Of a stretch of 64,000 nucleotides of DNA, positions 49,763 through 62,399 are shown one piece after another. Position 1 is the first letter of the stretch, and each line of letters starts with the position of its first letter. The notes beneath the pieces were generated by a model. It ran no database searches. It had not been told where the DNA came from and was given only the letters and a program-made list of their open reading frames with translations. Position numbers and translations under genes: made by a program. Source of the stretch: Metopolophium dirhodum (taxonomy: Eukaryota > Arthropoda > Insecta > Hemiptera > Aphididae); the NCBI RefSeq assembly GCF_019925205.1, contig NC_083566.1, positions 23,870,001-23,934,000 on the forward strand, written 5' to 3'.

Positions 49763-50022
49763 TAAGGAGACGGAGAGGCCGAGCGGACTAAGTCGTAGGT
49801 TGCGTCGCGCACCGTCGCCGGTTTGAAATCGGCCACGGGTGATATTTTTCTTCGGGCAGTCACGGTGTCTGAAGAGAGAGGTCCCCCACCCAGGCATGGC
49901 AGATACCTCCTGGTGCCCATTCTTAAAAATTCTGCCAAGAACAAACACACACATGTTCAAAACCTACAGTACCATCACCCACAGGCTAATGACCTCAGTT
50001 GTCGAAGCAACAACTAAAAAAA
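49763..50022 (+). repeat. SINE unit with tRNA-like head (Ser/Leu type)
   Basis: A box A-like GGCCGAGCGGACTAAG lies at 49777-49792 and a box B-like GGTTTGAAATC at 49820-49830, the spacing of a tRNA-derived pol III promoter. GGCCGAGCGG is typical of tRNA-Ser/Leu. The tail CTAATGACCTCAGTTGTCGA resembles the tail of the first unit and ends in poly-A. Short frames on both strands (49727-50027) are SINE sequence, not genes. Confidence 0.65.
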
Positions 50023-50945
50023 AATAAACAATTAAAACAAAAATATTATATTTTTACAATTTGAGTTGAAAGACATGAAATTATTATAATATAATCACAT
50101 CATAGTATGCCATTACTGCATTCAGGTAAGTGATATTTTTAGAAAATATTCAATTGCAACTAAATGTTAAATTGCTAATAATTTCATCAATTGAAACAAT
50201 CTATAATAATTTATATAGCGTATTATGCATGGCCAACAATAATTTATATTTATAGGTAACATAATATTTTTTCTATTATTTTTTTAATCCAAATTTAGAA
50301 CCCCGCAAAAAAATCAAATCTAAACAAAACACAAATAACACAAAACATAATATTTCATTTCACTACAAAAGCTCCTTTCAATAAATCTATTCAACACCCA
50401 GACGGAAAATGATCACAGTACTAGAAACCGCTATCAAATCTTACACACGATACCACAACTCACTCCTTTATCGATAACCACAAGTCACAACCCAGAGATG
50501 TTGTCAGTGGGTGGCTTCTCCAATCAAGTCTTCATGGTAAACCTAATTGTGTAAGGTAACTATCAAGCTCATTATACAACAATTGTATAGATCTTTAAAT
50601 TGAATTAAAAAAATTAAAATGCTTTGAACAATATATTAAAATATACATCATCATAAAAACTAATTATAAAAGCACCTATAAATTAACCTAATTCATATAC
50701 TTAATTGAGTTAATTGTTAATTAACACACTCATCTGGACCATTTCTATTTACATTTTCATATATAATATTCATATATTCCCATTTTACACTATATTATTC
50801 AAACAAAACTACGATAATTTACATTTAGTATTTCAAAGTAGAAAGTTTAAAACACATTAACAATGCAAAAATTAAAAAACCAACATAAAATGAATACTTA
50901 TAAACTATCTGTCACGCCCGACGTTGTCCAGGCAAAATATTTGTA

Positions 50946-52466
50946 TTTTAGATTCTGAGCGGAGCGATGAATGTATTGATTTTGCAATGATGTATGTTTT
51001 TTTATTTTTTGTTTTTTGTGTGTCTGTGTACACGATTAGTAGTCGAGATAATGCTTCGATTTTCAACTTCAGTGTCTTTTTTTATGGGAATGTGAATCTA
51101 GTTGGTGCATTGGGGAGGTAAAATTCCCATTAGTGTTCAAAAGAGCCGAGAAAAACAAAAAAAAAGGTGGGTAAGTGGATGTCGCTCTGCTGTACAGTAG
51201 GTTACAAGTGGGTCACTGTAATGGATTGATGACGATCACTGATGACAGACACAAAAATAAAAAATAAATAAAAAAATAAAAATAAAAAACACATCATTGT
51301 AAAATCATACATTCATCGTTCCACTCAGAATCTAAAATTAAGGAAAACCGGGAATTTTTACGCGAACTACGTTTTTAATAAAATCGATTTTGATTTTGGT
51401 GTAACTTTAAAACAAATGACAAACACATGACATTATCACTGGTAGTTTATAATAGCATCTTCTATTCATGGTAACATTTTCAAAATATTTTGATTTGTTT
51501 TGAACTGTTTACGGACATTTTCAGTTTCAAATTGTTTTAGTTTTTTTTTTTATGAATGTCAATAAAATTTTATGTTGGGTAAAAAAGTTTGAAAATTTAA
51601 TACGAGGCTCTTAATATTTGGTATAATGACATTTGAAATATTAAAATGCATAGTCACAATTTTTTTTTTATAAGCATTTTAAGTTCAAATCTTGACAAAA
51701 CACATAAATTATTACGAAAATGTGCAAATTATTTTGAGTTAGAAATTCAAAAAAATATTCCTTTTAAATCTAAGATTTGACAATGCAATACAAGAAAGTC
51801 AAATTAAATGTTTATGATCGTTTGAATTTCATATTTTTATAAGATTGGATATTTACTTGATTTCTCATGTAACGATTTTGTGTCGTAATTCAAAAACGAA
51901 TAACGTTAGATACTTACATGGAAATTTCAATGAATGTTTATATTCTCATTTTCTATTCACCATACGATTTTGAAAATCTTTTGAGTTGTTTACGGACAAT
52001 TTAAAATTTCAATTTTTTTAGTTTTTTTTTATAAATATCAATAAAATTTTATTCATTGATCCAAAAAGGGTGAAAATTTAAAACAAGGCTTCTGATATAT
52101 TGTTACAATATTTTAAACTCACATCTTTTTTTATAAGAATTTAAAGTTAGAATTTTGACAAAATGTATTAAATTTTAAATTTTAAAATTACTTAGCAGTT
52201 AAACATTTATAAAATGTTCAACTTTTGTAGCTAATTTAAAACAAGATACCATGTAAATAGTTTGTAATATATCAATTACTTTATTTACAATAATATCATC
52301 AAATATACATAGTAATATCTTAGGCTGACTGACCGTCTTCGTTCAGAATCGTTTTTCTTATACAATGATATAGTATATCATTGAATTCAAATTTAACACA
52401 ATCCATTACAGTAACCCACTTGTAACCTACTGTACAGCAGAGCGACACCCACTTGCCCACCTTTTT
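50946..52466 (-). repeat. Near full-length family A copy, interrupted
   Basis: Read on the minus strand it starts near 52466 (AAAAAGGTGGGCAAGTGGGT), holds two GAGCC/GAAGCC-TTGT modules (around 52080 and 51605), and ends at 50946 with CTCCGCTCAGAATCTAAAA. The stretch of about 51165-51337 is a short forward copy (AAAAAGGTGGGTAAGTGGAT to CCACTCAGAATCTAAAA) placed inside it. Without that insert the copy is about 1.35 kb, the best estimate of family length here. Confidence 0.6.
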
Positions 52467-53215
52467 TAATAAGTATATTTGAACAAAATGTATATTTCAT
52501 ATTTCTTCTGTTTATAATATTAATATAATATGTAACAAATTGCAACCATTTAGATAAACAAAAAAAATTCTTTTTTCGTAGTGGTTGAAAAATTAAGCTA
52601 TAAACACCCTCCAAATTTCAAGTAATCTATTGATATAACTTTAAAAACGGCCCAGTCAGTATTTGAGGCTACAAACATCCAATTTTAGTTGTATAAACTG
52701 ATTTCGCCCTTAAGAAAATGAAAAATTACAAAATTTATATTTTATAAGTGTATCTTGGTTTTGGTGCACCTACCTACAGGTAAAGCGTCACTTTGTGAAC
52801 TAATTTGACCAAGATAGACAATTCATTTTTGGTGGATAGCACTTGGTATAAATCAAACGTTGTTCAAACTACTCCTTAATCTGGTATCTCCAATAGAACA
52901 ATTTGAAATTTACACAAAAACGTGTGACTCAATTACTCAATTCAATAAAAAATTGTTATTAAACTAAATATTTTAATTTTACAAAAATGTAAATGTAAAT
53001 ATGATTTATTTAAACCAAAACGTATATTTTTAAGTATACAACTGTAAACAATAGAAGCATCATCGATTATAATATAATATTAAAACAAGCATTTAGACTA
53101 TCAAAAGAAGCATATTATATCAGAAAAATATACACTAAATAATTTCAAAGTGATTAAATTTTAAGATGACTAACTTCGAATTCAGTTTAATCTGAGTTAC
53201 ATAATTGGTGCACAC

Positions 53216-53383
53216 CAGGGATCGAAACCGTTTCAAATTTTAACGGATTTTAGGTTTCAGTTACGGTTTATTAATCGGTGTTTTAAAGCTTTTGGTTTCG
53301 GTTCCGGTTACGGTGTTGAAATATGAAAAAACCGCAGTTTTAACTGGTTTTCAGAAAACCGGTAGAACCGGTTTCGATCCCTG
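53216..53383. mobile_element. 168-bp hAT MITE (CAGGGATCGAAACCG ends)
   Basis: The left end CAGGGATCGAAACCG and right end CGGTTTCGATCCCTG are perfect 15-bp inverted repeats. GTGCACAC occurs directly on both sides (53208-53215 and 53384-53391), a perfect 8-bp hAT-type TSD. The inside is built of CCGGTT/AACCGG-like pieces. Non-coding. Confidence 0.9.
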
Positions 53384-54179
53384 GTGCACACAATTTAAAT
53401 AATCAAACCTTTAAATTGCATTTTAATTATTTTAATTAACCCTCTTTTAAAATAGTTTTGCTTTTTAACTTTTAAATTTTGCATTGCACATACGTAGCTC
53501 TAAAAAGTTGTAGTCCCATAGGTCATATATTCATGAGTACTATTTACTTTACTCTTTTAATATGTTCTATGTATTATACACAGCATTGGTACATCCAGCT
53601 ACAAATATTTAAGAAAATCTTATAATAATACAATTTGTAACTAGGTACCTACTTCACTATATTTCAAAAATTATTTCACATACATTTATAAGTATATGGT
53701 TATGTACAACCTGCAATCAATTTATATTTTATAAAGAATAAAAAGGTACTATATATAATATATTATATGCATTTTTAAGATTTTTGTTGTCCCATGTAAA
53801 TGTTAACCTACTAAAAATAAAACCATTGAAAAATCAATGACTCCCTCTGTCTGATCAAGATCTAAAACACTCAACAAATTTACATATTATATATTAAACA
53901 TTATATTAGGTTACTAAACATACGTTTAGAATACATTATACCCTCGTTGTGTCCGTAGTCCGTGCGTCAGTTAGTTATACCAGTATATAGTTACGAATGT
54001 TGACATTAATTACTCCATTAAATTTTAATATTACTATTCGTAAATCAAAACAAAAACTAGAAATATACACTTAACTGGAGTCTAATTTATATAAATATTT
54101 TAATATACCTATATACTATGCATAATGCATAGTATATAACCTAACCTCACCTAACTGGTTACACACAGAAGTAATATCA

Positions 54180-54576
54180 TCAAGTGTACCTAACAGTTAC
54201 AATATTATAACCGGCTCGCTCGGAGGATACGCGCACAGTCAACGGATAAACGTGAGTGGCGATAAGTGGCATCCGAACGAGTATGATGGAGATACGGAAG
54301 ACGGGGCTTTTAAGAAAACCCATTAATATGATAAAAAGGGTTTGGTCCGCTCCGTCAAGCTTAATCAATGCCCCCCCCCCCCCAGCACCAGAACCCGAAA
54401 CACTATATACTACACTCCCCGAGCAGCGGCTGGCGCGTCTTCAATTAATTACTGTACGGCTGCCGACATAAACATACAAGTATACAACTACTACAACTAC
54501 ACAACTTACACTGGGCGACTAAATATTACATTATAACTGCACCGGAAAGAGGTTGCGGTTATTTTCGACGAGTGAG
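54180..54576. other. GC-richer non-coding patch with poly-C run
   Basis: Locally raised GC and CpG with C13 at 54371-54383. Short frames overlap on both strands and none shows a domain. It could be an old promoter or UTR fragment; nothing firmer can be said. Confidence 0.3.
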
Positions 54577-55840
54577 CGTGTGTGCAGTCTTGTGAAGTAT
54601 TCCAATACAAGTATTTGAATACTTGTATTTAAATACTTATTGAAGTAGCTTATGGTATTCTGAATACATTTTTTTTTAATGTATTTTTTTAAGAATTTTG
54701 AATAATTTTTAAAAGTATTTTTAACAAAATTAAAATACCTGTATTAAAATACCATAAAGTCCGTTTTATTAATTTTAATTTATTATTTTTCACAAAAAAT
54801 TGACATCAATAAAAATAATATTGTTTTCGTTGAAACAATATTGACATTAATATTATAATTTATAATCATAATAATGTATTCTCTTTCCTTATAATATAAT
54901 ATGTAGTTGGCACTTCTAAGAATTATTTATTGTATCATTGTTATTTTAAAGTAACAACCAATAATACATAATAATCGTATAGACGTAGGTATAGTTTTAT
55001 ATAATATAATTTATACAATAATTATAACAAATAAGTTATTGGTAATACTTACCTATAATATTAATATTATTCGATTTTCAATACCTACTAATACATTTTT
55101 TCGATATACATATTTCTATTTTTTTTTACATATTTTAATATTTTTTTTGCATATTTTGATAAAAATACTTACTTATTCTGATTTTTTTAATTACAATAAA
55201 GTCCGTTCCCTACTAATAAGATATTAGTGATATTGCTATGACGCTACCTACCTAATAACTATATTATCATAATATATAATTTATACCTTCTTGTGTTACA
55301 GATAATTATTTCAAGTTTAATTATGCATTGATAGTTATCAAGCCATAATAATATTATGTACGTCATCGACTTAATCTGTATGTCTTAACTCCAAGAATGT
55401 ACCTAATTGTATATTTATTAATACCTAGAGTATCAAAGATAAATACCTACTTTCTTATTAATTATTGCCAAGGTTATATTATAATAGAATTATAAAAAAA
55501 AACATCAAATAAATGAGATTGAATTTATAAAAAAAAAAAAAACATTTTGTACCCATAGTAAAAGTAGGTACAATGTTTAAAATTTAAAAAATACCACATC
55601 AAATTTTATATGGTTTCTGTATTGGAAATTTTTAAGAAACTGAAAATCTAATAATTTAAAAATAGTTCCATACTTATTAATATTTAATACCACTTTTTAT
55701 TTTATTTTTTTCATTAAAATGTAATCAATATTACCTATAGTTGATATATACATGTGAATGCAGGATGAAATATGTGAACACGTATTTATCTCTTAATAGT
55801 CAGACATGTTATAGTAATTGTTAAAATCTATGGTAAGTAT

Positions 55841-56611
55841 TATAGACCTGCAAGGGCTGTACATTTTCGGCCCGGTCCGATCCATCAATTTTATCCTCAG
55901 GCCCGGCCCAGTTCGGTCCAAAAAAATATTGTGAAAAAAAATCCCTGGCCCGGTCCGAAAATAATGCTAAGCTCGTAAAAAGCCCGATCCGGTCCATACT
56001 TTTTATCCTCGAGCCCGGTTCAAAAAATATTGTGAAAAAAAAGCCCTGGCCCGGTACGAAAATAATGCTAAACTCATAAAAAGCCCGGTCCGGTCCATCA
56101 ATTTTATCCTCAAGCCCGGCCCGGCGTGGTCCAAAAAATATTGTGAAAAAAAATATTATATTATTATGGTATATAAATAGCTTTATTATACACACCAATG
56201 AATATATTATTATATTCATTGTGATTGTATCTACTATCTAGAATCTATCCATAGAGTATACTCCACGGTTTAAGATATACGTAAACCTATAACTTAAACC
56301 GTGGTATACTCTATATGTATCTATCTGTACCAAAGTCGGTTTTATCATTATTATTTATTATTTTAAATTGTAATTATTTTTTGTCGAAGAAAAATTCTTA
56401 AAAAACCCGGTCCAACCCTTGATTTATTATTCGAAGTCCAGAAAAAAATGTACAAAAAAAAGCCCAGGCCCGTTCCGGAATAAAATTCCAAGACTTAAAA
56501 AACCCGGTCCAACCCTTTATTTTATTTCAAAGGCCCGGCCCGGTCCAATGTCGCTACGGGCCGGGCTTTTTAGGGACTGTATCGGGCCGGCCCGGCCCTT
56601 GCAGGTCTTTA
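55841..56611. mobile_element. Nested hAT-type element with GGCCCGG subrepeats
   Basis: TATAGACCTGCAAGGGC at the left and GCCCTTGCAGGTCTTTA at the right are inverted repeats with one mismatch. GTAAGTAT flanks both sides (55833-55840 and 56612-56619), a perfect 8-bp TSD. The interior consists of degenerate roughly 120-bp units containing GGCCCGGTCCGA, AATATTGTGAAAAAAAA and TTTATCCTC. The 132-codon minus-strand frame at 55821-56219 merely reads these units. Confidence 0.88.
56251..56316. repeat. 66-bp palindrome inside the nested hAT element
   Basis: ATAGAGTATACTCCACGGTT + TAAG is mirrored by CTTAAACCGTGG + TATACTCTAT across an 18-bp loop. Confidence 0.7.
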
Positions 56612-56802
56612 GTAAGTATAGCAACATAATAGGTAATAGGTATACCTATACTGATGTACAATATACATTATACATATTATATTATATTATATAGTACCTA
56701 TACAATTAAAAAAAATACTTGTATTTGTATTCAAATACTTTGTGAGTATTCGTAAAATACATTTTTATAATTGTATTTCAAAAGTATTTTTTACAAGACT
56801 GC

Positions 56803-56828
56803 GTGTGTGTGTGTGTGTGTGTGTGTGT
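56803..56828. repeat. (GT)n microsatellite
   Basis: Thirteen uninterrupted GT units beside the right end of the outer hAT element. Confidence 0.9.
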
Positions 56829-58097
56829 CCGCACGTTATGATAGGGGTAAGGAACGGGCTAGTATACACAGGTTGCCCGCTACCACATTCGTGTATACGA
56901 GAACGAGAGAATTATAATATTTATACGCATAATTCATGAAATTTTCGGGGGCGATAGAAAACGGATAACACCTACAACCTACATAATAAAATGGAGTCCG
57001 ATACCCGTTGTAGTTGTTAATGTTTCGTTTTCGTTTCAATTTTTCGACGAATCGATGTGTACAATTTTGTACGAAGTCGATAAAATTATACCCAGCGTAT
57101 TTTTTTTTATCTTTTTTTGCACTCGCACGGCTATGCCCACTATAACGTATTACATTAGATTGAACCCCTAAACTATTTTTGAATCTTGAATGCTGTGCCG
57201 TGTCATTTCAATTATTATGTTTTTACCAACTGGTGAATTTAAAAAAAAAATGACGGCAGGTGGTAACAAAGAGGAATCGCTGTAACGTAATCTTAATTCC
57301 CTGCATAGACATAATTTTTCTAGTAGTATTTATTCAACTAAAATGTATTATGCATGATATTATAATATTGTGTGAACTATGAACATTTAAAATATTAATA
57401 GAACATCATATTAAAAATAAACAATATTAACACTAAAAAAATATCTGATTATTTTTGGAATGAATATACTTAAATATTATGACACTTCAATTTTGTCAAA
57501 TCGATGATTTCATGATGTTATACATTTTATACATAATATTCCGTTCAACTAAATATGATAAATGTTAATTTTTTGAAATGCAAATTATAGTTCTAACGGA
57601 AACAAACTGTAATTTTGATTTTATATTTATGTTTTTTTTTAAACGTATTTGATTTTTTGAATTATAAATAATTCATCACAATGTCATTGATGTTAATTGA
57701 GATAAATCGAGCCTGCCAATATAGTTTCGAACGAGTTGTTATTTTTTACACTCCCAATCAACATTATGTTATGATATAAACGCAAATGTATTGTAATTTT
57801 GTTAATTTGTTTTCCACTTTTATATCCAATTATTTTTGTGGATTCCCGATTCAAATTTCAAATTATGACTTTGACTGTTTATAATAAACTAATATGATAT
57901 TTAGGTATACTCAAGTCATTGTACACTAAGTAAAATACCAGTGAACAAAACATGTTTTTTATGTGATAAAATCATAATAGTTTAAAAAAATGATCACACA
58001 ACATAAATAGGTAAGTATATTTCTTCCATTAATTTTCAAGTGTCCATGAGTTACATAAAATGAATATAATATTTATAAATTATATACAATATATTAA

Positions 58098-59857
58098 TCT
58101 ATGTATATAAAAATGGGTATTGATTTAACCGAAGAATAGGCTAACAATTACTGGACCGTTTTTAGTAAAAGTTATATCAATAGATTCCTCGACACTCGGG
58201 GGAGAGTTCTTAGCTTTGATTTTCAACCCATATAATATGTCATGTCCCATATAATAGACATATTATATACGACAAGACAGTAAGAATTTTATCATATTTT
58301 TAGAATAGAACAAACATTGATTATAAATGTATAAACTATTTTAAATTTATAATGCTGCCAAAACATCACCTCCCACACAGTATTTGGGAAATGATAATAT
58401 TTTGTGAATATTTTAAACTTGTGTGCTTTAATAATAAATATTTGACTAATAATATTATATAAATATTTTCTACTTATTATAAAAAAATATTGTACTATAA
58501 TATGATTGCATAAAAATGAAGACTTAATATTTTTATAAAGTTTCTGTAAAAATGTTTTTTGAAAATATATAATTTTAATGTTTTTTAAATGTTTTTTATA
58601 AAATATTTTCAAAAATATGAACTTCTTGGCCAAAGAAAATAATTTAAATATTTTCTAATTATTCATGCAACTTTTTTAAATATTTTGACAACTTTATTAT
58701 GTTCCTGAAAATACTTTTACCATAGTTAGGAAATATTTTTATGCTGTGTGGGCTACATCAGAATATCAGATAAGACCTATTCGCTAAAGATAACACAATA
58801 TATATATTATATACCTAATGTAAATAACTATGTTTCGTTTCCATTATTACCTGGTTAATTTTAACCATAGAGGCATGTTTTGTTTTTTAATACTTCAAAA
58901 TCCGGCGTGTGACGTTTAAATTGTAAATATATGAACATTTAACCCCTCCCACCCTTCACCCACTATAGCGCTATGCTATGTGTATCTTTGTGAAAAAAAA
59001 ACAGAGTCGGAAAATCAGTGAGTGGTTGCCTTAGTCTAACAAAAACTGAAATGACGCCACCGTGGATGATAAAATAGTTATTATGATTGGATATAATTTT
59101 CTGTATTGAATTATATTTTGTAATTCAGGCCAATTATTATAAAGCTATATATTTTATATAATGTAAAATTGAATAACAGCTATTCTATATTAGAGGTGAA
59201 GTCAAAGTGTAAAGGTATTTAAGGTTTATATACTAAAAAAATACTCGACCGATGATGGCAAAAAACAATTAAGAACATTTAAACTGAAGCAAACCTGAAA
59301 CGATGGATAGATAAAATGATTAATGATTATTATTATACGTATAGATAGTAACTAATACTATAGTATTAGTCGGCTAATACAGATATTTATAAGTCTGGTT
59401 ATATCTAAATGACATATAATATGCAAATCCACAGTTTTTGACCTATTGGCGCCAAACTTTGAACACATATATTATTTGGGATCCCGTGTGACCGTATATA
59501 TATTTGAGATGGGTCGTAAGAGTATTAGAATTGAAGCCACGGGTAACAGTTATTGTACCTATATAAAAGGCAAAGTATCTATATGGCTGAGGATTATAAA
59601 ATCAAAAAATACTCGACCGTTTTTGATGATTCGACAAAGGTTTAGATAATATGGATAAGCAAGCTATTTTAGGGTGGCTTAAATGCCTATTAAATACATA
59701 ACAGCATGCTAGTTTATTCCTGCTCGAAAACTGGTTACACTTTAGACGTAACTTACACGAAAGAAAAAAAAAAGTTACTTATTACTATTCACGCGCCGCA
59801 AGTAGATTACTCATCTCTTTTTTATTTATCATCGGGCATCGCTGGGTAATACAGCTA
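58098..59857 (+). mobile_element. Probable CTAGCTG-type repeat, forward, with insertion
   Basis: The start (TATATAAAAATGGGTATTGA, then AACAATTACTGGACCGTTTT) and the end (CGGGCATCGCTGGGTAATAC, then AGCT) are the two signatures of the insect repeat also seen in reverse at 33671-34265. The MITE at 58372-58752 lies within. The middle contains GGCGCCAAACTTTGAACACA. Whether both ends belong to one insertion is uncertain. Confidence 0.35.
58372..58752. mobile_element. CCCACACAG-ended MITE
   Basis: CCCACACAGTATTTGGGAAA at the left is mirrored by TATTTTTATGCTGTGTGGG at the right. The interior is full of AAATATTTTC-like iterations. The frame at 58292-58633 (minus) is this AT-rich interior. Confidence 0.6.
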
Positions 59858-60709
59858 AAATAAATAAATTATAATTCACCTATTATATTAATATATTGCA
59901 TATAATATACCACAAATTATGGGTTGTAATTATTTTTTAAAAAATTATGAATACATTTTTATTGCTTAGGAGAAAAAACAAGAAAAATATTATACCTAGA
60001 GCTCTGAAATATATTTTTCATGATTAAAAAACTCGGCACTTAATTAATCTTAATGTTTTCTTAAATAAACTATGTTGGTGGAACATTATCTGTAGCATTT
60101 AATTAATTTAAATTTAAAAAAAATACCATCTATTTATAATTTATATATTATTACCTATATTCTATTTTTAATTTGATGAACTATCTTAGATATTTAGATA
60201 GTGGTTTATGATTAACACTTTTCACTCTATTTAATTGATATCGATTTACTATGATCGTTTGAATTATAATTTATTCATGGGTTTCAACTTCAAAAACAGA
60301 TATAGACCATATTATTATGATAAATTAAGACATTTATTCTAATGGACTAATCAATGTGTGAACCAACAATTGACCGCTTTTATAGATGACAATAATAATA
60401 TTATATATTTCACACCAAGTACATGGTTAAATTTGTTTTACTGAGTGGATAATTTTACCAAGAATATAAAATTTTTCATTGAAAAATTTATAAGTGGAAT
60501 TTACAATCTTTAATTCTACCATAACTTTTAACCTAATAATCATAAAAATATACTTATTATCCGTGACTCTTAAGTACATTAATTGGTCACCAAGAACCTA
60601 TATATCGTATCTTTGTGCGTATATAATATAATATTATACTTTTCCATCTAAAAAATTGTGTGTTACAATAGTACAAAAAATGTGTAGTTTCTTTAAAGCT
60701 TAAATATTT

Positions 60710-61230
60710 AAAAAACTGGTTAAATGATGTCGCTCTGCTTTACAGTAGGTTACAAGACAGTGGGTCACTGTATAATGGATTGTATTAAATTTTAATTCAT
60801 ATCATGTAATTGTATACGAAAAACGATTCTGAGTGGAGACGCTTTGTCAGTCTAGATATTTTATATTGTTATTATATTTTATTATAGCCTGTAAGATGAA
60901 TTAATATTATAAATTACAACAAAATAACTAAAATCGTTATTTTTATTCGTTTTTGTGGTGATAAACAAACCATAAGAAATTAAAATCCCATTTTTAGCAG
61001 TTTTTTGTAATTTGTCGGTGGTTTTTTCCGTGGCATTAAATAATTATTGAGAAAATCTAAAAAACGACCTCTTTAAAGTACCATTTTGATCCAATTTTCC
61101 AAAAGATAAGATGCTATTTGTTGAAATCGAAGCACTCCTTCTGGTAGAAATTTTGTATACAGGATAAAAAAAATAAACACCATTGTAAAACCACTATAGA
61201 TCCCTCGCTCAGCTCCGCTCAGAATCTAAA
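60710..61230 (+). repeat. Family A copy, short
   Basis: It shows GTCGCTCTGCTTTACAGTAG, CGATTCTGAGTGGAGAC and the end CAGCTCCGCTCAGAATCTAA. The internal modules are deleted, leaving about 520 bp. Confidence 0.65.
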
Positions 61231-62029
61231 AAAATATTATTTTTAAACAACAATTTAAATTGCATACCTAATATAGTAGGTAATGTGTGATATGACAATA
61301 AGTGTAATCTGTGCATGAACAACTATAATATCTAATTCATATTATTATTAATAGTATTATAGAGCAATAGAGCATATTGATATTATAATACTATAAATTT
61401 AATTTTACTATAATATTATTGATATTATAATATATTAAATTTAAATTGAATCATTTTGTCCGTATGTTTTAATGTAATTCTTATTTACCTACATAAATTC
61501 AATAAACAATATAAACAAATACATTTTGAATTAATTTAATTTACTTATTTTTGTAATAAATAACCATCATGAATAAATCTCCATTCCCTACTGTGATAGT
61601 GTGGTTTATACGTTATTTGCCTATACTAATAACAGCATCCATTGGCCTTTAACGAACAAAGTTCGTTCATTTTTTTTTTATATATAGAACCCATTAAAAT
61701 TTACTTTGCGCGAGACCCTCTCAAATCTATGATTTTAAAATTGACTTTAATATAATAAAATTATAACAATTATTTGGTCGTTCAATAACGTTTTAACAAG
61801 CAGTAAAATTGTACAAATAATAATAAACACACATTTTGCAGAAAAGCTTTAAATATTTAATATTAAATTGGTAATGGTAGTTACTAGATTGGGTAGTTAT
61901 TAATATTGTTCGCATTCTTCAATGGAATCTTCATTAACAGTACACCTCCTTGTGCAAACGTCTGGGAAAACGAAATACCTACTTTGCACTTTATTTAGCC
62001 AATGATTTGTATTATTTTTATTTTTATTA

Positions 62030-62078
<49 letters not shown>

Positions 62079-62399
62079 CTATGCAATTATTGTCTTCTAA
62101 TAATTTTATAATATTATTTGTGTACAAAATATAATCGTGTTTACTGATAGAAATTTGAAGTATAAAAAAACGTTCTACTTTAACCATGCAGCCCAGTAAA
62201 ACGAAATATTGACATTAATTGTTGCAGACTTGGTTGAAAATTAATTAACTACACAAGAGTTAGTATAATAACTGTGATGCGTATTATATATCATTTTATG
62301 AATGTGTTTTGATTTGATTTGATTTTTTTGTGTTTTCGGATTCATTTTGCATTTAAACGTTTTCCCTTTTAACATGGTATTTATTTAAACGTCGCGAAT
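61231..62399. other. AT-rich intergenic DNA
   Basis: Holds the (ATT)n tract and a 95-codon minus-strand frame (61900-62187) whose only feature is the asparagine run. Confidence 0.45.
62029..62077. repeat. (ATT)n microsatellite
   Basis: About 14-15 consecutive ATT units. On the minus strand they read as a poly-asparagine run within a 95-codon frame that has no other support. Confidence 0.9.

Larger units (their letters stand above)
49485..50022 (+). mobile_element. Composite SINE: 5S-like unit plus tRNA-like unit, one TSD
   Basis: The whole 538-bp block is flanked by a perfect 12-bp direct repeat, AATAAACAATTA, at 49473-49484 and 50023-50034. It contains two SINE-like units in tandem, joined by a poly-A tract at 49750-49762, and both units have related 3' tails. 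One outer TSD and none at the junction suggest the two units were inserted as a single RNA copy. Confidence 0.7.
54585..56801. mobile_element. hAT-type element with CAGTCTTGTGAAGTATT ends
   Basis: The left CAGTCTTGTGAAGTATTC and the right inverse (GTATTTTTTACAAGACTG) are TIRs. CGTGTGTG stands on both sides (54577-54584 and 56802-56809). That TSD sits at the edge of a GT microsatellite, so it could partly be chance. Both subterminal regions are rich in AAATACTTGTATTT-like iterations. A second element (55841-56611) lies inside. No transposase is visible. Confidence 0.7.

Noticed and set aside
49766..49838. A functional tRNA-Ser/Leu gene
   Set aside because: Box A and box B-like motifs exist, but no full cloverleaf or variable arm could be drawn, and the unit runs into a SINE tail with poly-A.
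50946..51337. A 390-bp MITE with 44-bp TIRs
   Set aside because: The two ends are better explained as the 3' ends of two family A copies in opposite orientation, one inserted in the other.
55821..56219. 132-codon minus-strand frame, the longest in the window
   Set aside because: It reads degenerate GGCCCGG-containing repeat units inside a TIR/TSD-bounded hAT element; the protein repeats follow the DNA repeats.
58292..58633. 113-codon minus-strand frame
   Set aside because: It is mostly the AT-rich interior of the CCCACACAG MITE with K/I/F/Y-biased composition.
61900..62187. 95-codon minus-strand frame with poly-asparagine
   Set aside because: The length is produced by an (ATT)n microsatellite; the flanks show no domain.
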